Source: Marinitoga lauensis
GTDB lineage: Bacteria; Thermotogota; Thermotogae; Petrotogales; Petrotogaceae
Reading direction: 5' to 3'
Length of the DNA: 64,000 nucleotides
NCBI RefSeq assembly: GCF_004135675.1
Contig: NZ_QHLX01000007.1
Location: 62,001-126,000 of the forward strand
The position numbers and the translations under genes are program-made. Every line of letters begins with the position of its first letter. Position 1 is the first letter of the stretch. The notes beneath the pieces are model-generated. The model made no database searches and had not been told where the DNA came from. It saw only the letters and a list, made by a program, of their open reading frames with translations. This document shows positions 37,892 to 47,895 of this stretch, piece after piece.

Positions 37892-39547
37892 TTAATATTT
37901 GAAAGTACTTCTTCCAATAAATTCTCTAATAATTGATTTTTTGGGTATTTCCTCTAATTCTGTTATAGGTAAGAAATAATCAAGGAATTTTAATAATCTT
38001 TTTGCTTCAGAATATTCTTTATTTTCATTTGTTACAGAGAGTAACAGCGGTTCAGCAAATATCTTTAATACTGAAAGTTCGTAAATTAAATTTGAATTAA
38101 ACATAACGTCCGCTTCTTCTTGATACGGGAAAATATTCTTGTCTTCGCCTTTACGAACATTAGGCCACATTTTTAATGTTGCAAGTGCAGAATGTCCTCT
38201 AAATTTAAAATCTCTTACGATTCTTCTTATTAATCTGGTGTCAGTTGTCGTAATTCTATTCATCGCATCAAGGTTCATTTGAGTTAAAGCGCTAACATAA
38301 ATTTTGTATTTAAATTCTTTTGGTATACTTTCAGTCAATGTTTCATTTAATCCATGAATTCCCTCAATTATCAATATTTGATTGTCATCAATTTTTATCT
38401 TTTTACCACTTTTTAAGCTTTTTCCATGCACAAAATCAAATTTTGGAAGTTTAATTTCTTCTCCTTTTAATAATTTTTGTAAATGAGTGTTAAAAAGCTC
38501 TAAATTTAAAGCATATATTGATTCAAAATCATAATTTCCATTCTCATCTTTTGGTGTTTTTTCCCTATCAACAAAATAGTCATCTAACGAAATAGGTATA
38601 GGTTTCAAACCGTTCACTTTTAATTGAAGAGCTAATCTTTTTGCAGATGTTGTTTTTCCGGAAGATGATGGACCGGCAATTAATACTATTTTAACATTTT
38701 TTCTTTTAATGATTTCATCAGCGATTTGAGCATATTTTTTTTCATGTAATGCTTCTGAAACTCTTATTAATTCAATAACTTCATTTGGTCCTTTGGTAAT
38801 TAATTCGTTTAATTCCCCAACTGTACTGACTTCTAATATTTTTAACCATTCTTTATATTCATTGAAAGTGAAAGAAAGCTTTGGATAATGTTTATATTCT
38901 GGTACTTCATCCGGAACTTGTGGAGTGGGATGTAATACTACAAAACCATCATCGATATCTTTTAAATCAAATTTATTTATATATCCAGTAGATGGAGGCA
39001 TATAACCATAAAAGTAATTAAAGTATTTATCGCATATATATATATTGACTTTATCTTTTTTTCTATACTTAAATAAATCGGATTTATCCTGCAAATCCAC
39101 ATTTTCAAACATTTTTATTGCCCTAAACTTGTTTACAGTAGATTTTTCAAAAGGTAAATCCCTTTCTACATATTCTAACATTTTCTTCTTTAAATTTTCA
39201 AGTTTTTTTTGTGAAGGTTTGCCATCTCTTAATTCACAATAAAGGCCATTTCCTATGGAATGATGAACATATAATTTATCTTGAGGATATAAATCTTTTA
39301 AAGCCATATATAATAAATATAAGACACCTCTTTGATAAATTCTAAACCCATCAAGTGTAGATGTATCTAGAAGTTCAATAGGCCCTGAATCTTCTATAAA
39401 TTTATTTAGCTCTTTTATGTTATTATTATGTTTAACAGCTAAAATAGGTAAAGGATGTGTTTTTTGAATTTCTTTTATAATATCGATGTATTTTTTTCCT
39501 TTTTCTACGTATATGATTTCGCCATTAAATTTTAATTCATATCGCAT
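37892..39547 (-). CDS. Uridine kinase-like P-loop nucleoside kinase with N-terminal TGS-like region
   Basis: 551 residues. The first 65 resemble a TGS/ubiquitin-like domain, and about 80-200 resembles the second additional domain of threonyl-tRNA synthetase (YPQDKLYVHHSIGNGLYCEL). A C-terminal uridine kinase/phosphoribulokinase domain begins at the P-loop GPSSSGKTT near residue 291, with SLDDYFVDREKTP and a later RRIVRDFKFRGHSA. This fused form is known in Thermotoga and Clostridia. The nucleoside specificity is not certain. A single gene between CtpA (35 bases) and the divergent tRNA-Gln. Confidence 0.88.
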   Translation of the reverse strand: MRYELKFNGEIIYVEKGKKYIDIIKEIQKTHPLPILAVKHNNNIKELNKFIEDSGPIELLDTSTLDGFRIYQRGVLYLLYMALKDLYPQDKLYVHHSIGNGLYCELRDGKPSQKKLENLKKKMLEYVERDLPFEKSTVNKFRAIKMFENVDLQDKSDLFKYRKKDKVNIYICDKYFNYFYGYMPPSTGYINKFDLKDIDDGFVVLHPTPQVPDEVPEYKHYPKLSFTFNEYKEWLKILEVSTVGELNELITKGPNEVIELIRVSEALHEKKYAQIADEIIKRKNVKIVLIAGPSSSGKTTSAKRLALQLKVNGLKPIPISLDDYFVDREKTPKDENGNYDFESIYALNLELFNTHLQKLLKGEEIKLPKFDFVHGKSLKSGKKIKIDDNQILIIEGIHGLNETLTESIPKEFKYKIYVSALTQMNLDAMNRITTTDTRLIRRIVRDFKFRGHSALATLKMWPNVRKGEDKNIFPYQEEADVMFNSNLIYELSVLKIFAEPLLLSVTNENKEYSEAKRLLKFLDYFLPITELEEIPKKSIIREFIGRSTFKY

Positions 39548-39614
39548 ATTTTTTCCTCCTTTTAATTTTTATTTTTTGTAATAATCTTATTTGTTTTCAG
39601 AAACAATGAAGGTA

Positions 39615-39642
39615 TTGACAAATGTAAAAAATATGATATAAT
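39615..39642 (+). promoter_or_regulatory. Consensus promoter for tRNA-Gln
   Basis: TTGACA 39615-39620 and TATAAT 39637-39642 with a 16-base spacer. The tRNA begins 13 bases downstream. Confidence 0.88.
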
Positions 39643-39654
39643 AGTTACTGTGAT

Positions 39655-39729
39655 TGGGGCGTGGCCAAGCGGTAAGGCGGCGGATTTTGGCTCCGTTATT
39701 CGGTGGTTCGAATCCATCCGCCCCAGCCA
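39655..39729 (+). tRNA. tRNA-Gln (anticodon TTG)
   Basis: A full cloverleaf: acceptor TGGGGCG/CGCCCCA, D stem GCC/GGC, anticodon stem GCGGA/TCCGT with loop TTTTGGC giving anticodon TTG (reads CAA, and CAG by wobble), T arm with TTCGAAT, and an encoded CCA. The weak first pair (T-A) is typical of bacterial tRNA-Gln. Confidence 0.96.
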
Positions 39730-39730
39730 G

Positions 39731-39754
39731 AGCCGGCATGTGCCGGCTTTTTTT
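39731..39754 (+). terminator. Terminator after tRNA-Gln
   Basis: AGCCGGCA 39731-39738 pairs with TGCCGGCT 39741-39748, followed by a run of T. It begins two bases after the CCA end. The 75 bases from there to the LysR gene show no further clear signal. Confidence 0.93.
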
Positions 39755-39828
39755 GTTATCAACTACCAGAAATTTGTTGCAGTGTAATTATATCATAAAT
39801 TTCTATTTTTTAATATAGGAATGAGAAA

Positions 39829-40709
39829 ATGGACCTTTTACAATTGAAATATTTTAGGGAATTGGCTTATTGCCAACATATGATTGAAGTATCAGAAAAA
39901 TTACATATTTCTCAACCATCATTAAGTATAACAATAGCAAAGCTCGAAGAAGAGCTTGGAGTTAGGTTATTTGATAGAATAGGTCGAAAAATAGTTCTTA
40001 ATGAATATGGAAAAAATTTTTTAAAACATGTGGATAATATTTTTAATGAATTGAATTTTGCTATTAAAGAAATAAATGAGTTAAAAGAAGAAAACTCCAA
40101 ACATATTACATTAGCCACAACGGGAGCTTCTTTTTTATCTGAATTTATAGTAGAATTTTTAGAAAATAATCCAGATATAAATATAAAACAATTTATAACC
40201 CATTATGATGAAGCAGAAAAGCTTTTAAAAAAGGGAGAAATAGATTTTGCAATAACTCATCCGACATTGAAATCAGAAAATATAAAAACTATTGTTTTAT
40301 TTGAAGATGATATTGTAGTGGCTCTTCCAAAAAAACATCATTTATCAGCAAAAAAGAAATAGATTTTTGCGAACTTAAAAATGAGAATTTTATAAATCTG
40401 GTTGAACATTATGATTTTAGAAAAGTAACTGACAAAATATATAAAGAAATAAAATTTAAACCTAAGATAATAGTTGAAGGTGAATATTCGTTGCTAGAAA
40501 AAATGCTGGAAAAAGGTGTCGGAATAGCAATAATTCCGGAAAGTATAGTGAAGCAATATCCTGGGTTTCCAGCTAAAACAGTAAAAATAAAAAGACCTGA
40601 GATAAAATGGAAAGTCGGAATTTCATGGTTGAAAGACAGATATATGAATGATGCATTTAAAAGATTCAAAACATTTATGTTGGATTATTATAAAATAACT
40701 GAGGGTTAA
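39829..40709 (+). CDS. LysR-family transcriptional regulator; one frame break
   Basis: The N-terminal winged helix is typical: MDLLQLKYFRELAYCQHMIEVSEKLHISQPSLSITIAKLEEELGVRLFDR. The effector-binding domain follows from about residue 90. The frame breaks at a lone G, 40356, within AAAAAGAAAT; a second G there gives LSAKKEIDFCELKNENF and the frame continues to the stop at 40707-40709, for about 293 residues. The effector is unknown. It is convergent with the 3-hydroxyacyl-CoA dehydrogenase gene. Confidence 0.88.
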
Positions 40710-40724
40710 CCCTCAGTTATTTTA
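40695..40724. terminator. Bidirectional terminator between the LysR gene and the dehydrogenase gene
   Basis: A self-complementary stretch, ATAACTGAGGG 40695-40705 against CCCTCAGTTAT 40710-40720, with A's before and T's after. It overlaps the LysR stop and serves both convergent genes. Confidence 0.88.
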
Positions 40725-41613
40725 AAAATTCTGGATTTTGATATTCAGGATTTGGATATTTATAAAATCCTTCACCAGTACTTACTCCGAGTTTGTTTTT
40801 ATCAATAAAATTCTTTTTAATTTTTTCAGCTCTGCTTAATATTTTTTCATCTTTCAGTTTTTCACCACGCATTTTTATGATATTATACAAAGTATTCATA
40901 CCGATTAAATCAATTATTCCAAAAGGACCAAATTTTGCTCCAGTGCTAATCATCCATGTTTTATCAATATCTTTATAATCAGCAACTCCATCGAAATATA
41001 AAGTTTCTGCAGCATGTAATAATGGAACTAATAAAGAATTTAAAACATAACCGCTTTGTTCTTTCTTTATTGGAATAGGGATCATACCTATTTCTCTTGC
41101 AAAATTAACAACAATATCAAATATTTCTGGTGATGTTTTTTTATGTCCCATAATTTCTCCGATATTGGCTTCCCAAACTGGATTTGCAAAATGTAATGCA
41201 AGGAATTTTTCTGGTCTTTCCGTGTAATCTGCCAATTGCGAAGGCAACATAGTTGAAGAATTAGTGGTGAAAATAGTTTTTTCAGACGCTAAATTGGAAA
41301 GCTTCTGGTATGTATCCCTTTTTATTTCAAAAATTTCTGGAACTGATTCACTTATTAAATCAGCATCTTTAATTGCTTCTTTAAGATTTGTAGTATATTG
41401 TAATCTTGAAAATGTATTTTCTATTTCATTACTTGTTGCATTTTTATGAAGTTTAAAATATTCGCTAAAATTTCTATGAAAATTTTTTGCCTTTTTTAAT
41501 GATTCTTCGCTAATATCATAGACAATGACATTAAAACCTTTAAATGCAGTTTGCCATGCAATTTGTGATCCTAATACCCCAGCACCAATAATAGTAACAT
41601 TTTTTATTTGCAT
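40717..41613 (-). CDS. 3-hydroxyacyl-CoA dehydrogenase family protein
   Basis: 298 residues. The NAD-binding start is VTIIGAGVLGSQIAWQTAFKGFNV. The mid segment TIFTTNSSTMLPSQLADYTERPEKFLALHFANPVW and the histidine in LHFANP are family hallmarks, as is the C-terminal KFGPFGIIDLIGM. It interconverts 3-hydroxyacyl-CoA and 3-oxoacyl-CoA in fatty-acid or butanoate-type metabolism. No other beta-oxidation gene is in the window. ATG 41611-41613 has AGGAGGGG upstream. A promoter (TAGACA 41714-41709, TATAAT 41691-41686 on the minus strand) and a four-half-site operator lie ahead. Confidence 0.92.
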   Translation of the reverse strand: MQIKNVTIIGAGVLGSQIAWQTAFKGFNVIVYDISEESLKKAKNFHRNFSEYFKLHKNATSNEIENTFSRLQYTTNLKEAIKDADLISESVPEIFEIKRDTYQKLSNLASEKTIFTTNSSTMLPSQLADYTERPEKFLALHFANPVWEANIGEIMGHKKTSPEIFDIVVNFAREIGMIPIPIKKEQSGYVLNSLLVPLLHAAETLYFDGVADYKDIDKTWMISTGAKFGPFGIIDLIGMNTLYNIIKMRGEKLKDEKILSRAEKIKKNFIDKNKLGVSTGEGFYKYPNPEYQNPEFLK

Positions 41614-41646
41614 ACTTCCCCTCCTAAAATTTTAAATTTTTAATTT

Positions 41647-41678
41647 GTTAGAATATTAGAAAATTCTAAAATTCTAAC
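41647..41678. promoter_or_regulatory. Near-perfect palindromic operator ahead of the 3-hydroxyacyl-CoA dehydrogenase gene
   Basis: Arms 41647-41661 and 41664-41678 are inverted repeats matching at 14 of 15 positions with a 2-base centre. Each arm holds two copies of TTAGAA (or TTCTAA), giving four half-sites. It lies about 8 bases after the -10 box at 41686-41691 (minus strand), where a repressor would block transcription. The regulator is unknown. Confidence 0.7.
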
Positions 41679-41761
41679 ATTTAAAATTATATTACCAGGA
41701 GAGGAAAATGTCTAATACAAAAATATATATAAGCTTATAAGTATAAATTTATAAATAAAAA

Positions 41762-41784
41762 TCCCCCTCATTAAATGAGGGGAA
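41762..41784 (-). terminator. Terminator after the pullulanase gene
   Basis: On the minus strand CCCCTCATT (41782-41774) pairs with AATGAGGGG (41772-41764), then GATTTTTATTT. It lies 6 bases past the pullulanase stop. Confidence 0.85.
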
Positions 41785-41787
41785 TAT

Positions 41788-44384
41788 TTATTTTTGATAT
41801 AAAACATAAGCAGATAAAGAATCTAGTATAATTTCATTTTTGACAGTTTCAAGAATTTTTGTTCCAGCAAATTTTTCATTAACAACTACATTCCATCTTC
41901 CTTGTGGGAGTTTAAAATTAACTTTTGAAGAATTTGCATTATAAATTACAATGATGTTTTTCCACGAATCATTATTTGCGTTATCTTTAATTATAAAGGC
42001 AACCATTCTTTTTTTAGGGTTTTTAAGAATGTTAAATGACTCTTAATCATATCCGCATTAGTCATTCTAAATGCGGGATGTGCTTTTCTTAATTCTATTA
42101 ATCCTTTATAATAGCTAAAAATATCATAATATTTTGATTTTCTGGACCAATCAAAAACATTTGGCAATTCTTTATTATACGGATTGTCATTTCCCATTTT
42201 TGTTCTCGCAAAATCGACGCCACCATGTAAAAAGGCTATTCCCTGAGAAGTTAAGATAATTGCATTTGAAAATTTTTGAGCTTTCTTTAATTTATTTTCA
42301 ATTTCTTGAGGTATTTTTTCTTTCCATGGTTCGTAACCTAAAGCTAATGCATTTTTATCCCATAAAGTATGATTGTCATGATTTGAAACATAGTTTATCG
42401 TTTCTTCTGGATCATTTGTCCATAATCTAATTCTTGAATCATAATATATAGAACCTACAACTCCTCTTTTGATTTTTATTTCCTTACCTAAAGAACCTAA
42501 TCCAAAACCCTTTATTTTTGCGTTAAATACACTACCTCTAATAGCATTTCTGAAATCATCGTTAAACATCGCTATATGCATATTTTTTTGATCGCCTTTA
42601 CCAAATAGTAATTTTCCTCCGCCAGTCCATGGTTCGCCGTATAGTAATATTGATGGATCAATTTTATGAAGTTCTTCGCTTATTAATTTCATTGTTTTTT
42701 TATCTATTAAGCCCATAAGGTCAAATCTAAAACCATCAACATGATATTCTGTTGTCCAATATTTTACAGAATCAAGAATAAATTTTCTAACCATAGGTCT
42801 TTCTGTTGCTATTTCGTTTCCAACACCTGAACCATTTGTGTAATGTCCGGTGTCATCAGTTCGATAATAGTAATAAGGTACAGTTTGATCAAAAGCAGAG
42901 CCTTCACCAACAACAGCGGTATGATTATATACAACGTCAAGAATAACTCTAATTCCATTTTCGTGGAATTTTTTTATCATTTCTTTTACTTCTTTTATTC
43001 TTGAATTTGGGTCAAAAGGGTTAATTGAGTAAAAACCATCTGGTACATTATATAATTTTGGATCATATCCCCAACCATATTGTTCTTTAAATTTTGTTTC
43101 ATCTATAAAATAAATATCCTGAATTGGCATAATGTGAACATGTGTAACACCTAGTTCTTTTAAATGGTCTAATCCTGTTTTTACACCATTTGGTCCAATA
43201 GTATTTTCTTGAACTAAGCCCAGATATTTTCCTCTATATTTTTCAGGAACACCAGAATTCTTATTAATTGTAAAATCTTTTACATGAATTTCATATATAA
43301 TAGCATCTTCCGGATTTATAAAAGGTGGTTTTGTGTCGTTGTTCCAATTTTTTGGGTTTGTATCTTTTAGATCCACAATAGCAGATTTTTCTGAATTTAT
43401 AGAAACAGCTATTGAATATGGGTCAACGGTTTCTCTATATTTACCATATGAGTAAAATCTATATTTATAAAATAATCCTTTTATATCTCCATTTACTTTA
43501 ACACTCCAAACTCCATTTGTATCTTTTTTCATATTATATATTTTATCTGGTTTTTTATTTTTATAGTTGGTATATAATAAAAGTTCGGCACTTTTTGAAA
43601 CAGGAGACCATACTTTGAAAATAGTATATTTTTTTGAATAAGTTATACCGAGATCATTTCCGGTGTAATAAAAATCATTTAATATATTTCTCATAATAGC
43701 AGTATTCTCAACGTATCCTGAAATTTTTATTTTGACTGTTTTATCAACATCTTTAAAAGGAGAATTAAGCATAATTTTAATTTTAGTAGTTTTTGAAATA
43801 TCAGTAGGATCTAATTTTTCGACATTTTTTATTGTTAATTTTTCATCATCAGCAAAGACCTTGATTTTTCCTTTCCAGTCTTTTGTATCAAATGGAGTGG
43901 TTAAATTAACTTTTAATTCAGTAGGAGAATCCATAATTGCACTCAAAATTCTTGGACTTATATCGATATTATTTGGGTTTGTATAAGGTTTTTCTACACT
44001 GGTAATAACCCAAATTTCAGCAACTCCAGATTTCGGTATTTTAACAAATCTATCCTTTGCAACATCTTTAGCCTGCCATTCGTTTAATCTTACAATATAT
44101 CCCAATTCTGTATATTTTTCGTCAAAAGTAATAATGGCGTAAGGTCCAAATTCATCTCTTCCTGTGAATTGATAAGCGTGTCCCTCTAAGGATTGAGGTT
44201 TATTAGGCCATACCCATAAATTCCAGCCGTTGTAATTGTTATCAAAGCGGTGATAATGTATAATTAAAACCGTTTTTGCTCCAAAGTCTTTTGCTGTTTT
44301 TCCGGCGCTATATGATGGAAAGGCAGATAAGAGAATAGTGGAAATAATTAATAAAACTAAAACTAATAAACTTTTCTTTTTCAT
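41788..44384 (-). CDS. pulA: Secreted type I pullulanase; one frame break
   Basis: About 865 residues with a signal peptide (LLVLVLLIISTILLSAF, cut near SYSAG). A starch-binding CBM41-like domain (VLIIHYHRFDNNYNGWNLWVW) is followed by an Ig-like region, a CBM48 domain (GITYSKKYTIFKVWSPVSKSAELLLY) and a GH13 catalytic barrel. The type I motif reads YGWGYDP. Catalytic parts: VVYNHTA, VDGFRFDLMG (nucleophile Asp), LLYGEPW (acid Glu) and VSNHDNHTLW. It hydrolyses alpha-1,6 links of pullulan and starch outside the cell. One G at 42017-42019 restores TFLKTPKKRMVAFI. ATG 44384 has AGGAGGG upstream. Confidence 0.94.
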
Positions 44385-44407
44385 AAGACTCCCTCCTAAC
44401 ATGTATT

Positions 44408-44432
44408 TGGTATTTTTACCATATTTATTATA
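44408..44432 (-). promoter_or_regulatory. Pullulanase promoter -10 box with possible operator
   Basis: On the minus strand a TATAAT lies at 44432-44427 and a TGGTA-TTTT-TACCA inverted repeat at 44408-44421 covers the expected start of transcription. No clear -35 box. The symmetric site could bind a sugar-responsive repressor. The remaining 200 bases up to the MFS gene are AT-rich, hold a TATAAT at 44622-44627 on the plus strand, and show nothing else I can support. Confidence 0.5.
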
Positions 44433-44655
44433 ACTATTTACATAATAAATAAAAATAATAATAATTGTTATTATTCGTAATTAACATTAAATATATAACA
44501 TTATATATAAAAGTATAATAAAATCTTCGTAAAATAATAAAAATCATTTAATAGGATATAACTTTTATTTTATATGAAATTTTTAAACATCCTGGATATA
44601 TGTATTTAAGAAATAACATGATATAATCAAGTATACTTAAAAGGTGGTGTTGTCA

Positions 44656-46008
44656 GTGGAAAAGTTGAATACAACATTAAAATTATCGATATTTGAAGGG
44701 ATGTTTTTTAATGCTTTTTTTGTGGCAACCCAGACATTTATAATAATTTCTATAGCATTGTATTTTGATGCGAATCCATTTCAAATATCTATAGTATCAT
44801 CTTTTCCTGTGTTTTCACAAATGTTTCAAATTTTTACCCCCTTTTGGTACAATTTGTTTAAAGGTAGGAAGAATAGTCTTATTGTTGTAGCTATTATTGG
44901 TAGAGGAGCCCTGGTCTTATTGCCATTTGCAGTTTTATTTGATTTAAAAAATTCATGGATATTTGTATCAATAATGATAGTATATTCATTATTTGGAACA
45001 TTTATAAGCAATATATGGACTTCAGCGATGAGAGAGTTGGTTCCGTTTGAGAAAAGAGGTAAATATTTTGGTTTAAGGAATGTATTTGCATCTGCTGTTG
45101 GTATATTGGCTACATTTTTATATGCGCAATTTCTGGATTTTTCAAATAAAAAAATGGGTATATTACTTGTTTCATCTTTAGCGGCGGTATTTTCTGTTAT
45201 AACAATAATTCTTTTTATTTTTCATAAAATTCCAGAAGTTACAGAACGCGTACCTAAAATAAGTTTAAAAAAACCATTTTACGATGAAAAGTTTCAAACA
45301 TTTTTAATATTTGTTGGTATATGGACATTTGCTATAGAATTGACAAGACCATATTTTTCTTATTTTCAATTAGCTATTTTAGGAGTAAATACGAGATTTT
45401 TGGGTAATATAAGTGTAGTTTCAGGTTTAATAACATTAGGTTTATATCCATTTTATGGAAAATTAAGTGATAAATATGGAAATAAAAATATTTTAATGAT
45501 AGGTATTTCACTTGCAACTATAGCTCCACTATTATACTTTGTAATGACGGATTACAATTTTAGAAGTTTAATACTATTGGACGGCATATTTTCAGCCTTT
45601 GCATGGTCTGCTATAAACCTTACGTTTTTTAATTTATTACTTGAAACGGTTTCTGAACCAGCAGAAAATTATATAGGGGCATATGCCCTGGTTTCTGGAA
45701 TAACAGCAATAATAGCTTCAAATATTGGAGGTTTTTTTGGAAATATATTAAAAAACAAAACATTTCATATATTAGGTGATAGATATCATGGTATCCAGTT
45801 TTTAATATTAGCTGGTTTTTTATTGCGGATATATGCGTTATTGCATTTAACAAGTGTTGAAGCATATGAAAAGCCAATTAGATATAAGAGTTGGTTATTA
45901 TCAAATCCATCATTATTTAAACGAAGGGAAGTACATTTGCCAATTTATTTGAAAATATTAAAGCCTCGAAGAAGAAAAATGGAGGGAAAAAATGTCAATA
46001 GAAATTGA
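44656..46008 (+). CDS. Major facilitator superfamily transporter
   Basis: 450 residues with about twelve membrane helices. The loop after helix 2 has the shape of the MFS signature (FWYNLFKGRKNSLIVVAIIGRGA), the later counterpart is FYGKLSDKYGNKNILMIG, and RELVPFEKRGKYFGLRNVF is common in sugar-type members. Its position divergent from pullulanase hints at an oligosaccharide or sugar cargo; that is inference. GTG 44656 is chosen because AGGTGGTG lies 7 bases upstream. The C-terminus is unusually basic. Confidence 0.85.
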   Translation: MEKLNTTLKLSIFEGMFFNAFFVATQTFIIISIALYFDANPFQISIVSSFPVFSQMFQIFTPFWYNLFKGRKNSLIVVAIIGRGALVLLPFAVLFDLKNSWIFVSIMIVYSLFGTFISNIWTSAMRELVPFEKRGKYFGLRNVFASAVGILATFLYAQFLDFSNKKMGILLVSSLAAVFSVITIILFIFHKIPEVTERVPKISLKKPFYDEKFQTFLIFVGIWTFAIELTRPYFSYFQLAILGVNTRFLGNISVVSGLITLGLYPFYGKLSDKYGNKNILMIGISLATIAPLLYFVMTDYNFRSLILLDGIFSAFAWSAINLTFFNLLLETVSEPAENYIGAYALVSGITAIIASNIGGFFGNILKNKTFHILGDRYHGIQFLILAGFLLRIYALLHLTSVEAYEKPIRYKSWLLSNPSLFKRREVHLPIYLKILKPRRRKMEGKNVNRN

Positions 46009-46563
46009 AAGAAAATATATTATAAACGATGAAGAAGCTGAGAAATTAAAAAATAGGAGTATAAAAAAAATAGGAATAATACAATGGTATATAAAGTCTG
46101 AAGAAAATGAAATTGAGAGAGTGAGATTACAATTAATAAGAAAAAAAATAATGTGATGAAAAAATGGAATTATGCCTATAAAGCAAATACAGAGATTCCA
46201 CATGAAAAAATCGAAAGAGAAAAGGAATATTTTCCAGAAAATATAGAAAGACTATTTGAAAAAAAGATGGTGATAAAAGTAAGATATATTATGAATGAAA
46301 ATCCAGAGATAGTTTTAGATGAATTTATTGAAGTAGGAGGAATGAAATACAATATATCTGAAAAATATTTACTAGAAATAGAAATGAAACATATAAAAAA
46401 GTATGACAAGGAAGATTTTGAAAATGAATTAAAAAATAAAGATATAAATATAATAAGAGATGTCACAGAAGATTATAAATATTATAATAATAATATAGCT
46501 TCAAAACCTGATAGATATATAGATTTAAATGAAATAATTGAGGTGCTAAAATGGAGGATATAA
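45992..46563 (+). CDS. CYTH-domain protein; one frame break
   Basis: The start MSIEIERKYII holds the ExExK metal-binding motif of CYTH proteins (class IV adenylate cyclase, thiamine and inorganic triphosphatases). Alternating charged strands follow (ENEIERVRLQL, KWNYAYKAN, IEVGGMKYNISEKYLLEIEMKH). The frame breaks in the A run 46141-46148, and one extra base joins the halves at IRKKNNVMKKW. About 190 residues when repaired. A triphosphatase is more likely than a cyclase in such organisms, but the substrate is not shown. It overlaps the genes on both sides. Confidence 0.8.
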
Positions 46564-47729
46564 TTGAAAAAGCATGGATAGAATTAGGGAAGGAAAGTAT
46601 ATTTTATAATTATTTAAAAATGTATTTTGATAACATCCCTTCTGAAAATGTTAGGACAGTAAAATTATCAATATCAAAATCAGGTCGTTTTAAAATATTA
46701 TATAATTTAAGGAGATTAAAAGCACGGGGAATTATTTTTGCTAAAGCGATATTGAAACATGAAATATTTCATATTATTCATGGGCATATTTTTATAAAAC
46801 CGAAAGATAAAAAAGATAAAAAAATATGGAATCTTGCAATGGATGCAGCAATTAATCAGCAAATTAAGGAATTAGATGCCTTTTCTGTACCTCTGGATGT
46901 ATTACTTGATGAAGGGTGTGGTACTGATAACGAAAATATGTTTGTAGGTCCTCCGATGAATTACATAAATAGAACAGCTGAAGAATATTATAAATGGATT
47001 TTAGAATTCTATGAAAAATCTAACAAAGTAGACCTTGAATTAATTGAAGAAAATAGAATTGATTCGCATGATGATTTTGGGAATTTTGAAGTAATAGAAG
47101 AAATAGTTATGGATCTTGTTAGTGAAGTTATAAGTGAAGCTTATGAAAAATCCAAAGGAGATATTCCATCAGGACTTGAAATTCCAATTTCATTATTAAT
47201 ATCAAAATCTCAAAAGAATTGGAAAGATCTAATAAGGAGATTTTTTGGCACTTCAATAGTTATAGAAAAATATAGAACACCGTTGAGGCCAAATAGAAGA
47301 TATGAAAATCAACCTGGATGGAGAAACTTATTTGGGCCAAAAATTGCAATAATAATTGATACAAGTGGCTCGATAATAGAAGAAGAATACTCTGCTTTTT
47401 TTTCTGAAATTGAAAAAATTGCAAAAATATACGATTCAAAAATTTATATTGTTCAAATAGATAACAGTATTCAAAATATTTTAAGATATGGACAGGGAGA
47501 TTGGAAAAATATAGAAATTAAAGGAAAAGGAAATACTGATTTAGAACCAGCTATAGAATATTTAGAAGAAAATTTAAGGCCAGAAGGAATAATAATATTT
47601 ACCGATGGTTATGTTGACTTACCAGTAGTTAAAAGAAGGGTATTATTTGTTTTAAGTAAGAATTATAATGAAGATTTTAAAATGAGTGCAGAAGAAGTTT
47701 ATGGAAAAAATTCAACAATAGTTTTGTAG
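46551..47729 (+). CDS. Putative metallopeptidase with VWA-like domain (DUF2201 type)
   Basis: 392 residues. The N-terminal half has a zinc-peptidase-like motif HEIFHIIHGH (residues 70-79) and WNLAMDAAINQQIKEL, and the C-terminal half is a VWA-like domain with the MIDAS motif DTSGSI and later FTDGYVDL. This is the DUF2201 architecture, normally paired with a MoxR-type AAA+ ATPase that acts as a chaperone. No such ATPase is in this window. The start overlaps the CYTH gene by 13 bases. Confidence 0.82.
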   Translation: MEDIIEKAWIELGKESIFYNYLKMYFDNIPSENVRTVKLSISKSGRFKILYNLRRLKARGIIFAKAILKHEIFHIIHGHIFIKPKDKKDKKIWNLAMDAAINQQIKELDAFSVPLDVLLDEGCGTDNENMFVGPPMNYINRTAEEYYKWILEFYEKSNKVDLELIEENRIDSHDDFGNFEVIEEIVMDLVSEVISEAYEKSKGDIPSGLEIPISLLISKSQKNWKDLIRRFFGTSIVIEKYRTPLRPNRRYENQPGWRNLFGPKIAIIIDTSGSIIEEEYSAFFSEIEKIAKIYDSKIYIVQIDNSIQNILRYGQGDWKNIEIKGKGNTDLEPAIEYLEENLRPEGIIIFTDGYVDLPVVKRRVLFVLSKNYNEDFKMSAEEVYGKNSTIVL

Positions 47730-47895
47730 TTTTTTAACAAAACACCCAAAACCGTGTATTATATCGTAACAAAATAATAAAGCTATTTTTGTATAAAGCG
47801 AGTAAAATAAAACATATAGGGAAAGATTTATTTTATTAAAAAAACTAAAATAGTCTAATAATGCTGTTTAGAAAAAATGAAAAAATATATATTGT

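Noticed and set aside
46551-47729. DUF2201 protein as part of a MoxR-VWA defence-like system
   Set aside because: No MoxR, nuclease or other defence-type gene is next to it; the neighbours are a CYTH protein and the ribosomal operon.
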